Source: Streptomyces microflavus
Lineage (GTDB): Bacteria > Actinomycetota > Actinomycetes > Streptomycetales > Streptomycetaceae
Length of the DNA stretch: 64,000 bases
Reading direction: 5' to 3'
NCBI RefSeq assembly: GCF_014650075.1
Contig: NZ_BMUG01000001.1
Coordinates: 510,710-574,709, forward strand
The notes beneath the pieces were generated by a model that saw only the letters and a program-made list of their open reading frames with translations, was not told the DNA's origin and did not search any database. Made by a program: the position numbers and the translations under genes. This document shows, in pieces, positions 34,826 to 43,410 of the stretch (position 1 is the stretch's first letter; the number at the start of each line of letters is the position of its first letter).

Positions 34826-35008
34826 CTACTGCCAGCCGAAGTCGTTCTTGATGTCGTTCTTGAGCAGGTGGGCGCCGGCGAAGCTCTGCCGGCCGGAGTC
34901 CTGGCTTCCGGAGGCGGTGGCCCCGGAAGCCGTCTCAAGGCCGAGGAGCAGTGATCCCGCGGCAAGGACGGTGACCGCGGCGGCCTTGGCGGTACGGATG
35001 GTTCTCAT
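34826..35008 (-). CDS. Small secreted peptide of unknown function
   Basis: A 60-aa product with a classic signal peptide: basic MRTIRTAK, hydrophobic AAAVTVLAAGSLLLGL, then an Ala-x-Ala site (ATA, residues 30-32). Cleavage there would release about 28 residues ending NDIKNDFGWQ, with no cysteine. ATG 35008 is preceded by GAAGGGTAAG at good spacing, and codon use fits the neighbours. It lies between the NlpC/P60-like gene and a small cytoplasmic protein gene, all on the minus strand and opposite a LuxR-type regulator. A signalling peptide, a modified peptide precursor or a simple secreted structural peptide are all possible; I do not recognise the family. Confidence 0.7.
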   Translation of the reverse strand: MRTIRTAKAAAVTVLAAGSLLLGLETASGATASGSQDSGRQSFAGAHLLKNDIKNDFGWQ

Positions 35009-35121
35009 GGCGGCTTACCCTTCGGCGCTGATGGACTCGGCTGGCTGATCCGGCCCTCTGTCCCGCGGTGACGTGGGGCCGGTCTCTCGTGTTGGCCGGT
35101 CGGTGTCCCTTCCGGTGAGAA

Positions 35122-35469
35122 CTACTCTCGCCGCAGGTCGGAGGGGTGGGAAGAGCTTTCCGGTGGCCCCAAAGGTCCATGTCCCAATGGGGCCGACAGA
35201 GGCGCTTCCGCCCTGCGCAGGCCCCAATCGGCCAGCCCCGTATGGGTGTCCAGCAGGCGATGGCACAGCGCCGCCGCCAACGCCTCTGCGTCGAACAGGG
35301 ACTCCGCCATCACGAAGATTCCGAGGATCGGATCCGGTACGGCGTGCGGATGGGCGGTGACGTGTTCTATCCGCTCACCGGGACGCGTGAGCGCGAGGGC
35401 GCGTCGCGCCGCGTCGGGGGGCAGGCCGCCGCCGGGCGGGGCTTTCAGCTGGGCGTGAATGAGATACAT
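35122..35469 (-). CDS. Small conserved-looking protein of unknown function
   Basis: A 115-aa predicted cytoplasmic protein from ATG 35469: MYLIHAQLKAP, then a region with ARRALALTRPGERIEHVTAH, PDPILGIFVMAESLFDAE and a Pro-rich C-terminus. The pattern of beta-strand, helix and strand suggests a small alpha/beta (possibly ferredoxin-like) fold. The frame is open to 35604 but the upstream part looks non-coding. No strong ribosome site is seen, so the start is uncertain. It is divergent from the LuxR-type regulator and precedes the secreted peptide gene. I have seen similar short MYLVH-type proteins near Streptomyces regulators but cannot name a family. Confidence 0.55.
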   Translation of the reverse strand: MYLIHAQLKAPPGGGLPPDAARRALALTRPGERIEHVTAHPHAVPDPILGIFVMAESLFDAEALAAALCHRLLDTHTGLADWGLRRAEAPLSAPLGHGPLGPPESSSHPSDLRRE

Positions 35470-35577
35470 GCCATTGAGGTTGGCAACCGGCCCGTGAAGC
35501 AAGCGGGTCTGACGGCTGGCCCGTTGGGGACATGGACGAAATAGGCCAACCCTCTTCCCGCTCTCCACCAGCGCCGA

Positions 35578-35598
35578 TTCACGTGCGATTATCGTGAA
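35578..35598. promoter_or_regulatory. Possible operator: TTCACG-N9-CGTGAA inverted repeat
   Basis: A perfect 6-bp inverted repeat (35578-35583, 35593-35598) in the 167-bp divergent region between the small-protein gene (minus) and the LuxR-type regulator (plus), 39 bp before the regulator start. Placement suits autoregulation. Evidence is positional only. Confidence 0.35.
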
Positions 35599-35636
35599 GA
35601 TCACTTCATGGGAAAGTCGCTTTATGGGGGCCGCGC

Positions 35637-36623
35637 GTGCTGACTTTGTTGGGTATAGAGAGACAGGTGGAAGCCGTATACCGTGCGATGCTGTCGCATC
35701 CGGGCGACGGTGTGGCCGATCTCTCCCGTCGCCTGGAAATGACCGAGGAAGAGGTCCGCAGCGGCCTCGACCGCCTCAGCGAGATGGCCCTCGTGCGGCC
35801 CTCGCACGAGGAGCGCGGCCGGCTCCGTGCGGTCAGCCCGGACATCGGCATGGAGATCCTGCTCACCCGCCAGCAAGCCGAACTCGCCGCTCAGCAGCAC
35901 CGGATCGAGGCCTCGCGGGCAGCCGCCGCACAACTCATCTCCGAATACGCGGATCTGCGCCCGTCGGTCACCGAGCCCGGTGTCGAGCACCTGGTCGGCC
36001 TGGACCGCATCCGGGAGCGGCTGGACCTGCTGCAGCGCGAGGTGAAGGACGAGGTCATGGTCCTGGCCCCGGACGGGGAGCAGACGCCGGAGAACCTGGA
36101 AGCCGCCAAGCCGCTGGACGAGTCCCTGCTGGGCCGGGGAATCCGTATGCGTACCGTCTATCTCGACAGCGTCCGCAACAGCCCGCACACCGTGGCCTAT
36201 GCCGAATGGCTGAGCGGCCTGGGCCGACAGGCCCGCACTGCGCCCACCCTGCCCATCCGTCTGATCATCACGGACCGCAGCACCGCGGTGATCCCGGTCA
36301 ACAGCGATGACACCGCCGCCGGCGCGGTGATACTCACCGGCCAGGGCACACTGACAGCCCTGTGCGCCCTGTTCGAGTCCATCTGGGAGACGGCGAAGCC
36401 GTTCGGCGAGGTGACGAGGCGAAGCGAGAGCGGCTTGAGCGACACGGAGTCGACGGCCCTCAAGCTGCTGGCCGACGGCTTCACCGACGAGGCCATCGCC
36501 AAACGGCTCGGCGTGTCGCACCGGACGGCCCGCCGCGTGGCGACGGGCCTGATGGAGCGCCTCGGCGCGCGCAGTCGTTTCGAGGCCGGTGTGGGCGCTG
36601 TGCGCCAGGGCTGGCTGGATTAG
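35637..36623 (+). CDS. LuxR/TrmB-type transcriptional regulator with two HTH domains
   Basis: A 328-aa protein. The N-terminal ~70 residues are a TrmB/winged-helix-like domain ([20 protein letters not shown]). The middle (~100-245) resembles the phospholipase-D-like sensory region seen in this regulator type. The C-terminal LuxR HTH (~260-325) reads [15 protein letters not shown] then [18 protein letters not shown] 35637 follows ATGGGGGCC. It has no phosphoacceptor receiver domain, so a ligand or protein input is more likely. It is divergent from the small-protein, secreted-peptide and NlpC/P60 genes, which are the likely targets. Similar stand-alone regulators are abundant in Streptomyces and mostly uncharacterised. 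Confidence 0.85.
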   Translation: MLTLLGIERQVEAVYRAMLSHPGDGVADLSRRLEMTEEEVRSGLDRLSEMALVRPSHEERGRLRAVSPDIGMEILLTRQQAELAAQQHRIEASRAAAAQLISEYADLRPSVTEPGVEHLVGLDRIRERLDLLQREVKDEVMVLAPDGEQTPENLEAAKPLDESLLGRGIRMRTVYLDSVRNSPHTVAYAEWLSGLGRQARTAPTLPIRLIITDRSTAVIPVNSDDTAAGAVILTGQGTLTALCALFESIWETAKPFGEVTRRSESGLSDTESTALKLLADGFTDEAIAKRLGVSHRTARRVATGLMERLGARSRFEAGVGAVRQGWLD

Positions 36624-36672
36624 GGCTCCGTTCGCAGGCGGCGAGGCGCACTCCCGCCGCCCTCACCCCGGT

Positions 36673-36701
36673 TTGACCCCCACACCCCCGCCCCGTAACC
36701 T
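36673..36701 (+). promoter_or_regulatory. Promoter of rplU-rpmA
   Basis: TTGACC (36673-36678), a 17-bp spacer and TAACCT (36696-36701) match the vegetative sigma (HrdB-type) consensus well. Transcription would start near 36708, giving a ~170-nt 5' leader before rplU. Confidence 0.7.
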
Positions 36702-36876
36702 TGACCCTCGGTGTGTTTTCCGTACGCACCTACCCCTGAGCACATCCCTCCCGGTAACGGTCGGTGTTCGCGCCGTCCGCCAGGAGAGGCCGCTCATCCT
36801 TCCGGATCGCCCCGGGCTTCGGCCCGTGCGAGCGGCTGGCATCAGGGGATCCGTTCCGAGCGAGAGAGAGATCCGC

Positions 36877-37197
36877 GTGTACGCCATCGTGCGCAGCGGT
36901 GGTCGCCAGCACAAGGTTGCTGTCGGCGACATCGTTGAGGTTGACAAGATTTCCACTGCCAAGGTTGGCGACACGGTCGAGCTCTCGACCCTGCTCGTTG
37001 TCGACGGTGACGCGGTCACCAGCGACCCGTGGGTGCTGGACGGCATCAAGGTCACGGCTGAGATCGTGGACCACCACAAGGGCGCGAAGATCGACATCCT
37101 TCGCTACAAGAACAAGACCGGCTACCGCCGTCGCCAGGGTCACCGCCAGCAGTACACGGCGATCAAGGTCACCGGTATCCCCGCGGCTGCGAAGTAA
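36877..37197 (+). CDS. rplU: 50S ribosomal protein L21
   Basis: The 106-aa L21 protein of the large subunit. It starts (M)[21 protein letters not shown] and ends with the conserved [22 protein letters not shown] 36877 follows GAGAGAGAG at good spacing; the open frame upstream is non-conserved. rpmA follows after 14 bp and the two are co-transcribed from the promoter at 36673. In most actinobacteria rplU lies close downstream of rne; here ~16.7 kb separates them. Confidence 0.97.
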   Translation: MYAIVRSGGRQHKVAVGDIVEVDKISTAKVGDTVELSTLLVVDGDAVTSDPWVLDGIKVTAEIVDHHKGAKIDILRYKNKTGYRRRQGHRQQYTAIKVTGIPAAAK

Positions 37198-37211
37198 GGG
37201 ACTGAGAACAC

Positions 37212-37469
37212 ATGGCACACAAGAAGGGCGCATCGTCCACTCGGAACGGGCGCGATTCCAATGCTCAGCGGCTCGGCGTGAAGCGCTTCGGCGGTCAGGC
37301 CGTCAACGCCGGTGAGATCCTGGTCCGCCAGCGTGGCACCCACTTCCACCCGGGCACGGGCGTCGGCCGTGGCGGCGACGACACGCTGTTCGCGCTGACC
37401 GCCGGTGCGGTGGAGTTCGGTACGCACCGTGGCCGCAAGGTCGTGAACATCGTTCCGCTCGCCGTCTGA
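37212..37469 (+). CDS. rpmA: 50S ribosomal protein L27
   Basis: The 85-aa L27 protein, beginning [20 protein letters not shown] and containing [15 protein letters not shown], as expected for L27; the N-terminal arm reaches the peptidyl-transferase centre. There is no Firmicutes-type N-terminal cleavage extension. ATG 37212 follows AAGGGACTGAGAACAC. A hairpin terminator follows before obg. Confidence 0.97.
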   Translation: MAHKKGASSTRNGRDSNAQRLGVKRFGGQAVNAGEILVRQRGTHFHPGTGVGRGGDDTLFALTAGAVEFGTHRGRKVVNIVPLAV

Positions 37470-37504
37470 TCTTTCGACGCGCGCAGAACGTCACACAGCA
37501 CCTT

Positions 37505-37557
37505 CCGAGGGCGGATCTCAGCTTTCCCGGCAACCGGGGAAGCGGGTCCGCCCTCGG
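37505..37557 (+). terminator. Hairpin terminator after rpmA
   Basis: CCGAGGGCGGA (37505-37515) pairs with TCCGCCCTCGG (37547-37557). A second inner stem (GCTTTCCCGG with CCGGGGAAGC, one mismatch) extends it. It separates rpmA from obg. Confidence 0.75.
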
Positions 37558-37612
37558 CGTGTTACGACAGAGACAATTCCGTATTTTTCTGCTGTACCTG
37601 GAGGCACCAACC

Positions 37613-39049
37613 ATGACCACCTTCGTGGACCGCGTCGAGCTGCATGCCGCCGCGGGTAACGGAGGCCACGGCTGCGCCTCCGTACACCGTGAGAAGTTCA
37701 AGCCGCTGGGCGGCCCCGACGGGGGCAACGGCGGACGCGGCGGCGATGTGATCCTCGTCGTCGAGCAGTCCGTGACCACGCTCCTGGACTACCACCACAG
37801 CCCCCACCGCAAGGCCACCAACGGCCAGCCCGGCGCCGGCGACAACCGTTCCGGCAAGGACGGGCAGGACATGGTCCTGCCCGTGCCCGACGGCACCGTG
37901 GTCCTCGACAAGGCCGGGAACGTGCTCGCCGACCTCGTCGGCCAGGGCACCACCTTCGTCGCCGGCCAGGGCGGCCGCGGCGGCCTCGGCAACGCGGCGC
38001 TGGCCTCCGCCCGCCGCAAGGCCCCCGGCTTCGCGCTGCTCGGCGAGCCCGGCGAGAGCCGGGACATCGTCCTGGAGCTCAAGACCGTCGCCGACGTGGC
38101 CCTCGTCGGCTACCCGAGCGCCGGCAAGTCCTCGCTGATCTCGGTGCTCTCCGCGGCCAAGCCGAAGATCGCGGACTACCCCTTCACCACGCTCGTCCCG
38201 AACCTCGGTGTCGTCACAGCCGGCTCGACCGTCTACACCATCGCGGACGTCCCGGGCCTCATCCCCGGCGCCAGCCAGGGCAAGGGCCTCGGCCTGGAGT
38301 TCCTGCGCCACGTCGAGCGCTGCTCGGTGCTCGTGCACGTCCTGGACACCGCGACGCTGGAGTCCGACCGCGACCCCGTCTCCGACCTCGACATGATCGA
38401 GGAGGAGCTGCGGCTGTACGGGGGCCTGGAGAACCGGCCCCGCATCGTCGCCCTCAACAAGGTCGACATCCCCGACGGCCAGGACCTCGCCGACATGATC
38501 CGCCCCGACTTGGAGGCCCGCGGCTACCAGGTCTTCGAGGTCTCCGCGATCGCGCACAAGGGCCTCAAGGAGCTGAGCTTCGCGCTCGCCGGGATCATCG
38601 CGAAGGCGCGCGCCACCAAGCCGAAGGAGGAGGCGACCCGCATCGTCATCCGTCCCAAGGCCGTCGACGACGCGGGCTTCACCGTCGCCGTGGACGACGA
38701 GGGCATCTACCGGGTGCGCGGCGAGAAGCCCGAGCGCTGGGTGCGCCAGACCGACTTCAACAACGACGAGGCCGTCGGCTACCTCGCGGACCGGCTCAAC
38801 CGCCTCGGTGTCGAGGACGCCCTCATGAAGGCGGGCGCCCGGGCCGGTGACGGCGTGGCGATCGGACCCGAGGAGAACGCGGTCGTCTTCGACTGGGAGC
38901 CGACCGTGACGGCCGGCGCCGAGATGCTGGGCCGCCGCGGCGAGGACCACCGCCTGGAGGAGCCGCGCCCCGCCGCGCAGCGCCGCCGGGACCGCGACTC
39001 CGAGCGCGACGACGCGGAGAAGGAGTACGACGAGTTCGACCCCTTCTAG
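37613..39049 (+). CDS. obgE: GTPase Obg/CgtA
   Basis: Essential ribosome-associated GTPase, 478 aa; in Streptomyces Obg influences the onset of aerial growth. Visible are the Gly-rich OBG domain ([17 protein letters not shown]), the G1 P-loop [10 protein letters not shown] near residue 167, the DVPGL switch II, the NKVD specificity motif, and a C-terminal OCT domain (VVFDWEPT) followed by an acidic tail. ATG 37613 follows TGGAGGCACCAACC. The rplU-rpmA-obg-proB order is conserved in actinobacteria; here the second glycopolymer island lies between obg and proB. Confidence 0.97.
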   Translation: MTTFVDRVELHAAAGNGGHGCASVHREKFKPLGGPDGGNGGRGGDVILVVEQSVTTLLDYHHSPHRKATNGQPGAGDNRSGKDGQDMVLPVPDGTVVLDKAGNVLADLVGQGTTFVAGQGGRGGLGNAALASARRKAPGFALLGEPGESRDIVLELKTVADVALVGYPSAGKSSLISVLSAAKPKIADYPFTTLVPNLGVVTAGSTVYTIADVPGLIPGASQGKGLGLEFLRHVERCSVLVHVLDTATLESDRDPVSDLDMIEEELRLYGGLENRPRIVALNKVDIPDGQDLADMIRPDLEARGYQVFEVSAIAHKGLKELSFALAGIIAKARATKPKEEATRIVIRPKAVDDAGFTVAVDDEGIYRVRGEKPERWVRQTDFNNDEAVGYLADRLNRLGVEDALMKAGARAGDGVAIGPEENAVVFDWEPTVTAGAEMLGRRGEDHRLEEPRPAAQRRRDRDSERDDAEKEYDEFDPF

Positions 39050-39407
39050 GAAGAGCCGGCCCCCTTCTGGGGAGCACCGCAGGACTTTCAGGGGGCACCG
39101 GAAAGCAGGACCGGACGGCTCGGCTCCGTATGGAGGCGGGCCGTCCGGTAGCCTCGGGCCCGGATGGCGGGCGGTCCGGCCGTTCCGGCGGTCACGCCGG
39201 GTGCCCGGGGCCGCGGATGTGCCGATTACGCAACACCTCTGTGGATTCGATCACCCCGCGTCGCGGCCCGCACCGTCCAACCTCCCTGGCCAGAGGGTGA
39301 ACTGCGGGTTTCCGCAGGACGAGCGGCGGACGGCGTCCACCTTGCGAGACGGTCACGGAGAGTGCGACCATCACACTGTTCCCCCGTCATAGCAAGGTAG
39401 GTCGTCT
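39050..39407 (+). other. 358-bp intergenic region between obg and the second glycopolymer island
   Basis: No gene is seen. It contains a likely obg terminator (CCGGACGGC at 39111-39119 with GCCGTCCGG at 39140-39148), a small hairpin CTGCGG-GTTT-CCGCAG (39302-39317), and a relatively AT-rich segment around 39210-39250. The promoter for the following gene is probably here, but no convincing -35/-10 pair is visible. Confidence 0.55.
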
Positions 39408-40907
39408 GTGTCTGTGCCGCACGAAGCCAAGCCCCGGACCACAGCGGTCGTGCTCGCCGGTGGTACCGGACAGCGCGTGGGACTGTCGATCCCCAAGCAG
39501 CTGCTGAAGATCGCCGGCAAGGCAGTCATCGAGCACACGCTGACCATCTTCCAGAACGCCGAGGACATCGACGACGTCATCGTGCTGATGGCGCCCGGCT
39601 TCGTCCCCGACGTCGAGAAGATCGTCGCCAAGGCGCAACTGACCAAGGTCACCCGGATCATCGAGGGCGGCACCACCCGCAATGAGACCACCGAGCGCGC
39701 CATCGCGGCCCTCGGCGAGGGCCTGGCCGAGGGCGAGGACCGCAACGTCCTCTTCCATGACGCGGTACGCCCCCTGCTGTCACAGCGTGTGATCAAGGAC
39801 TGCGTCGACGCCCTCGACCGCTACCAGGCCGTCGACGTCGCCATCCCGTCCGCGGACACGATCATCGTGACCCGCACCCACGGCGAGGACGGGGAGTTCA
39901 TCACCGAAGTCCCCGACCGCTCCCGGCTGCGCCGCGGCCAGACCCCGCAGGCGTTCAAGCTCTCCACGATCCGCAAGGCGTACCGGATCGCGGCGGGGGA
40001 CCCCAACTTCCAGGCGACCGACGACTGTTCGGTGGTCCTCAAGTACCTCCCCGACGTGCCGATCTACGTGGTCGCGGGCGACGAGTACAACATGAAGGTC
40101 ACCCAGCCGGTCGACGTCTTCATCACCGACAAGCTCTTCCAGCTCGCCTCCACCGCCGCCCCGCGCCAGGCCGACGAGGCCGCCTACCGCGAGCTGCTCT
40201 CCGGCAAGACCCTCGTCGTCTTCGGCGGTTCGTACGGGATCGGCGCCGACATCGCGACGCTCGCCGAGAGCTACGGCGCGAGCGTCTACGCACTGGGCCG
40301 CTCCACCACCGGTACGCACGTGGAGAACCCGGTCCACATCGACGAGGCGCTCTCCAAGGCGTACGCCGAGACCGGGCGCATCGACTACGTCATCAACACG
40401 GCGGGCGTCCTGCGCATCGGCAAGCTGGCCGAGACGGACAACACGACGATCCAGGAAGCCCTGAACGTCAACTACCTGGCCCCCGTCCAGATCGCGCGCG
40501 CCTCCTACAAGTACCTCGCCGAGACCCAGGGCCAGCTGCTGCTCTACACATCCAGCAGCTACACCCGGGGCCGCGCCGAGTACAGCCTCTACTCCTCCAC
40601 CAAGGCCGCCATGGTCAACCTGACCCAGGCGCTCGCCGACGAGTGGGCGGGCGAGGGGATCCGGGTCAACTGCGTCAACCCGGAGCGGACCGCGACGCCG
40701 ATGCGCACCAAGGCGTTCGGGCAGGAGCCGGAGGGCTCGCTGCTCTCCTCGGAGGCCGTGGCGCGCACCTCGCTGGACGTGCTGCTCTCCGCGCTGACCG
40801 GTCATGTGATCGACGTACGGCAGCAGGACCCGACGGCCGAAGCCTCCGCGTCCTCCGGGTTCGAGCAGGCGCTGGCCTCCGTGCTGGACCGTCAAGAAGA
40901 TGTGTAA
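39408..40907 (+). CDS. Bifunctional cytidylyltransferase / short-chain dehydrogenase (CDP-ribitol-type synthase)
   Basis: A 499-aa fusion. The N-terminal half (~1-235) is an IspD/TarI-like cytidylyltransferase (VLAGGTGQRVG, PKQLLKIAGK, FHDAVRPLL). The C-terminal half (~265-499) is an SDR oxidoreductase with the GGSYGIG cofactor loop and the YSLYSSTK (YxxxK) active site. This is the architecture of Haemophilus influenzae Bcs1, which reduces ribulose-5-P and makes CDP-ribitol. By analogy it should supply an activated polyol phosphate for the TagF-like polymerases downstream. GTG 39408 follows AAGGTAGG. The exact polyol cannot be read from the sequence. Confidence 0.85.
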   Translation: MSVPHEAKPRTTAVVLAGGTGQRVGLSIPKQLLKIAGKAVIEHTLTIFQNAEDIDDVIVLMAPGFVPDVEKIVAKAQLTKVTRIIEGGTTRNETTERAIAALGEGLAEGEDRNVLFHDAVRPLLSQRVIKDCVDALDRYQAVDVAIPSADTIIVTRTHGEDGEFITEVPDRSRLRRGQTPQAFKLSTIRKAYRIAAGDPNFQATDDCSVVLKYLPDVPIYVVAGDEYNMKVTQPVDVFITDKLFQLASTAAPRQADEAAYRELLSGKTLVVFGGSYGIGADIATLAESYGASVYALGRSTTGTHVENPVHIDEALSKAYAETGRIDYVINTAGVLRIGKLAETDNTTIQEALNVNYLAPVQIARASYKYLAETQGQLLLYTSSSYTRGRAEYSLYSSTKAAMVNLTQALADEWAGEGIRVNCVNPERTATPMRTKAFGQEPEGSLLSSEAVARTSLDVLLSALTGHVIDVRQQDPTAEASASSGFEQALASVLDRQEDV

Positions 40908-40931
40908 TAATTCTTGACAATTGTGCTTATA

Positions 40932-40970
40932 CGGGCCTCTGTTATCGCTTAGCGCGATCGCAGAGGCCCG
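40932..40970 (+). terminator. Hairpin between the CDP-polyol synthase and the next polymerase gene
   Basis: Outer stem CGGGCCTCTG (40932-40941) / CAGAGGCCCG (40961-40970) with an inner ATCGC/GCGAT stem. No T-run follows; it may be a terminator or attenuator. Confidence 0.5.
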
Positions 40971-41044
40971 AATGCGTGAAGCCGCACCTTCACATTTCCC
41001 TCAATACGTGAATCAAACCGGCACCCCCCTGGAGCAGGTTCTTC

Positions 41045-43255
41045 GTGATTTCGACAGCCATTCGCCTGGCCCGTGTGGGCAGCAGGTCAGAACTGGCGGC
41101 AGCGTTGTTGATGGGGCTGGGATATCCCTGCGTCATGCTCGCCGCGCTCATTCCGAACGTCTGGTTCTTCGCGGCGGCCACGGCTGTCACGTATGCCGCG
41201 GACTGGTATCTGCACCAGCGGGGGAGCTATCTGGTCAACCGGCTCAACAAGGTGCGGGCCGGACTGCCGATCCGCTTCCTGCTGCGCCAGCTGATGCTCA
41301 TCCTGCTGCTGGCCCGGCTGGACCTCGCCGAGGACCCGCTCTTCTACGCGGCGGTCGCCACCTTCCTGCTCTTCTACGGCCTGCAGGCCCCGCACGGCGC
41401 CCTGACGACCCTGATCCGGCTCCGCCGCACCATGCCGGTCGTCACCCGCAACGTCGACCTGCACGCCGTACGGATCCCCGACGCACCGCCGGGCACGCTG
41501 CTGCGCCGCTCCGCCGAAAAGATGCTGCACCTCGACATCCCGGCGGTGGCGGGCATCCTGATCGCCGCCGGGACCGGTGAGGACATCGTCGGCTTCGTCG
41601 GCGCCGCACTCACCCTGGTGCTGGCCCTGGCCTACCTCGCGGCGCTCGTCCCGTACATCCGCCGCGGCCGCCTGGTGCCCCCGGCCGCCGCTGTGCTCAA
41701 GGCCGTCGACACCTGGCTGCGCGAGTACCAGCCGACCGTGGTGCTCTACTTCTCCGGCTCCAATGAGTCCGCCTACCAGGGCAACATGTGGCTGGAGACC
41801 ATGGCCCGGGTCGAGGGCCGGCCGCTGATCATCATGCGGGAGCGCGGTCTGGTCCCGCAGCTGTCCGAGACCTCCGTCCCGGTGCTCTGCGTCCCGGCGG
41901 GCACGCACCTGATGAACCTGGACCTCTCCACCGTCCGGGTCTGTCTGTATCCGGCCAACGTCGGCAAGAACATCCACATCCTGCGCGTGCCGACCATGAA
42001 GCACGTCTTCATCGGCCACGGCGACAGCGACAAGCTCGCCAGCGTCAACCCGTACTCCAAGGTCTACGACGAGGTCTGGACGGCCGGCCGGGCCGGCCGC
42101 GACCGCTACGCGCTGGCCGACGTGGGGATCCGGGACGAGGACATCGTCGAGGTCGGCCGCCCGCAGCTGGAGCCGATTCGGAGCTGGACGGGCGCCGTCA
42201 AGAACCCCATCCCGACCGTGCTGTACGCCCCCACCTGGGAGGGCTGGGACGACAACCCCGGCAACACCTCCCTGCTCCTGGCGGGCGAGAACATCGTGCG
42301 CCGGCTCCTCGCCGCCGACGACCCGGTCCGGATCATCTACAAGCCGCACCCCTTCACCGGCATCCGCAGCGGCAGGGCCAAGGGGGTCGACGCCCGGATC
42401 CGCGGGATGCTGGGGAAGGCGGCCGCCGAGCGCGCCGCCGAACCCCGCTGGGCGAAGGAGGCCGAGCGGGCGGCCGCCGCACAGAGTGCCGCCAAGGCCG
42501 AGCTGGTGCGGATCGATGCCCGCCTCGCGGAGCTCGCGGCCGTGGGCCGCTCCGGCGGGGACGAGTCGGAGGAGTCGCGGGTCTCCCTCGCCGACCCCGC
42601 CCGCGAGGCGGAGACGGCGCAGCTGCGGGCCGCGTGGAACGACGCCTACTGGCGCTCCTTCGGCTGGTGGGAGCACCGTACGGTGACGGGCGCGCAGCCC
42701 AAGCTGTACGACTGCTTCAACGAGTCCGACGCCATGGTCTCGGACATCTCCAGCGTGGTCTCCGACTTCATCGCGAGCGGCAAGCCGTACGCGGTCACCG
42801 ACTCGGCGGCGCTCGGCGCCGAGGAGTTCAAGCGGCAGAACACCGCCGTACGGGCCGCGGTCATCCTCTCCAACAGCGCCGAGGAGCTCGACGAGCTGCT
42901 GGCCGCGGTGGCCGACCCGGCGGCGGACACGCTGGCGGAGGCCCGTCACGAGCTGAAGACCTACCTCCTGGGGCCGGACGAGCCGACCTCCATGGAGCAG
43001 TTCAACGCCGCCGTACGGGCGCTCATCGCCAAGGCCGAGGCGCGCAACGCCGGTGTCGCCCAGCGGCTCGGGGACCAGCCCGTGGCCGTCCCGGACCGCG
43101 AGGCGGCCTCCAGCGGCGTCGGTACGGGCGAGCCGGAGGCGCTGGCCGAGGCCGGTGCCGCGGCGGACCCGGACGCGGTGGGCGGGGCCGAGGCGGAGGC
43201 CGAGGCGGCAGCGGCGGAGACCGCGGTCACCGAGGGGACCTCGGCCGTGCGCTGA
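41045..43255 (+). CDS. Membrane-linked CDP-glycerol/ribitol glycerophosphotransferase family protein (TagF-like)
   Basis: A 736-aa protein. The N-terminal ~200 residues contain about five hydrophobic segments. The rest resembles the Glyphos_transf (TagF/TagB) family: HVFIGHGDSDKL, VLYAPTWEGW, IIYKPHPFTG and MVSDISSVVSDFI, the usual GHG-D, PTW, KPHP and D-SS-DF elements. A charged helical insertion (~455-510) splits the C-terminal half, and the last ~70 residues are Ala/Glu-rich. It is expected to polymerise or prime polyol-phosphate units at the inner membrane face. GTG 41045 follows GGAGCAGG. Membrane helices fused to a TagF-type domain are characteristic of actinobacterial members. Confidence 0.83.
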   Translation: MISTAIRLARVGSRSELAAALLMGLGYPCVMLAALIPNVWFFAAATAVTYAADWYLHQRGSYLVNRLNKVRAGLPIRFLLRQLMLILLLARLDLAEDPLFYAAVATFLLFYGLQAPHGALTTLIRLRRTMPVVTRNVDLHAVRIPDAPPGTLLRRSAEKMLHLDIPAVAGILIAAGTGEDIVGFVGAALTLVLALAYLAALVPYIRRGRLVPPAAAVLKAVDTWLREYQPTVVLYFSGSNESAYQGNMWLETMARVEGRPLIIMRERGLVPQLSETSVPVLCVPAGTHLMNLDLSTVRVCLYPANVGKNIHILRVPTMKHVFIGHGDSDKLASVNPYSKVYDEVWTAGRAGRDRYALADVGIRDEDIVEVGRPQLEPIRSWTGAVKNPIPTVLYAPTWEGWDDNPGNTSLLLAGENIVRRLLAADDPVRIIYKPHPFTGIRSGRAKGVDARIRGMLGKAAAERAAEPRWAKEAERAAAAQSAAKAELVRIDARLAELAAVGRSGGDESEESRVSLADPAREAETAQLRAAWNDAYWRSFGWWEHRTVTGAQPKLYDCFNESDAMVSDISSVVSDFIASGKPYAVTDSAALGAEEFKRQNTAVRAAVILSNSAEELDELLAAVADPAADTLAEARHELKTYLLGPDEPTSMEQFNAAVRALIAKAEARNAGVAQRLGDQPVAVPDREAASSGVGTGEPEALAEAGAAADPDAVGGAEAEAEAAAAETAVTEGTSAVR

Positions 43256-43301
43256 GGCGTACACCTGATCGAACTGGCTGAAAGTCACGCAACCCCGACG
43301 G

Positions 43302-43342
43302 CGACCCGTACGTCTCTCCTCAGGGAGGGGATGTACGGGTCG
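43302..43342 (+). terminator. Hairpin terminator before the GT2 gene
   Basis: Perfect 10-bp stem CGACCCGTAC (43302-43311) / GTACGGGTCG (43333-43342) with an inner CTCC/GGAG pairing, 46 bp after the stop of the preceding gene. Confidence 0.65.
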
Positions 43343-43410
43343 TTCGGCATGTCGATGCATAAAGAGTGCAGAGTCGGGCAATCCGCCCTCTTTCGTGATC
43401 AAATCGACGG

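Noticed and set aside
35470-35604. N-terminal extension of the 115-aa small protein to 35604
   Set aside because: The extra residues show no conserved character and fill the region needed for divergent promoters.
40914-40946. TTGACA with nearby TTATAC and GTTATC as a promoter
   Set aside because: Spacers are about 8 and 21 bp, outside the usual 16-19 bp, so no matching -10 exists.
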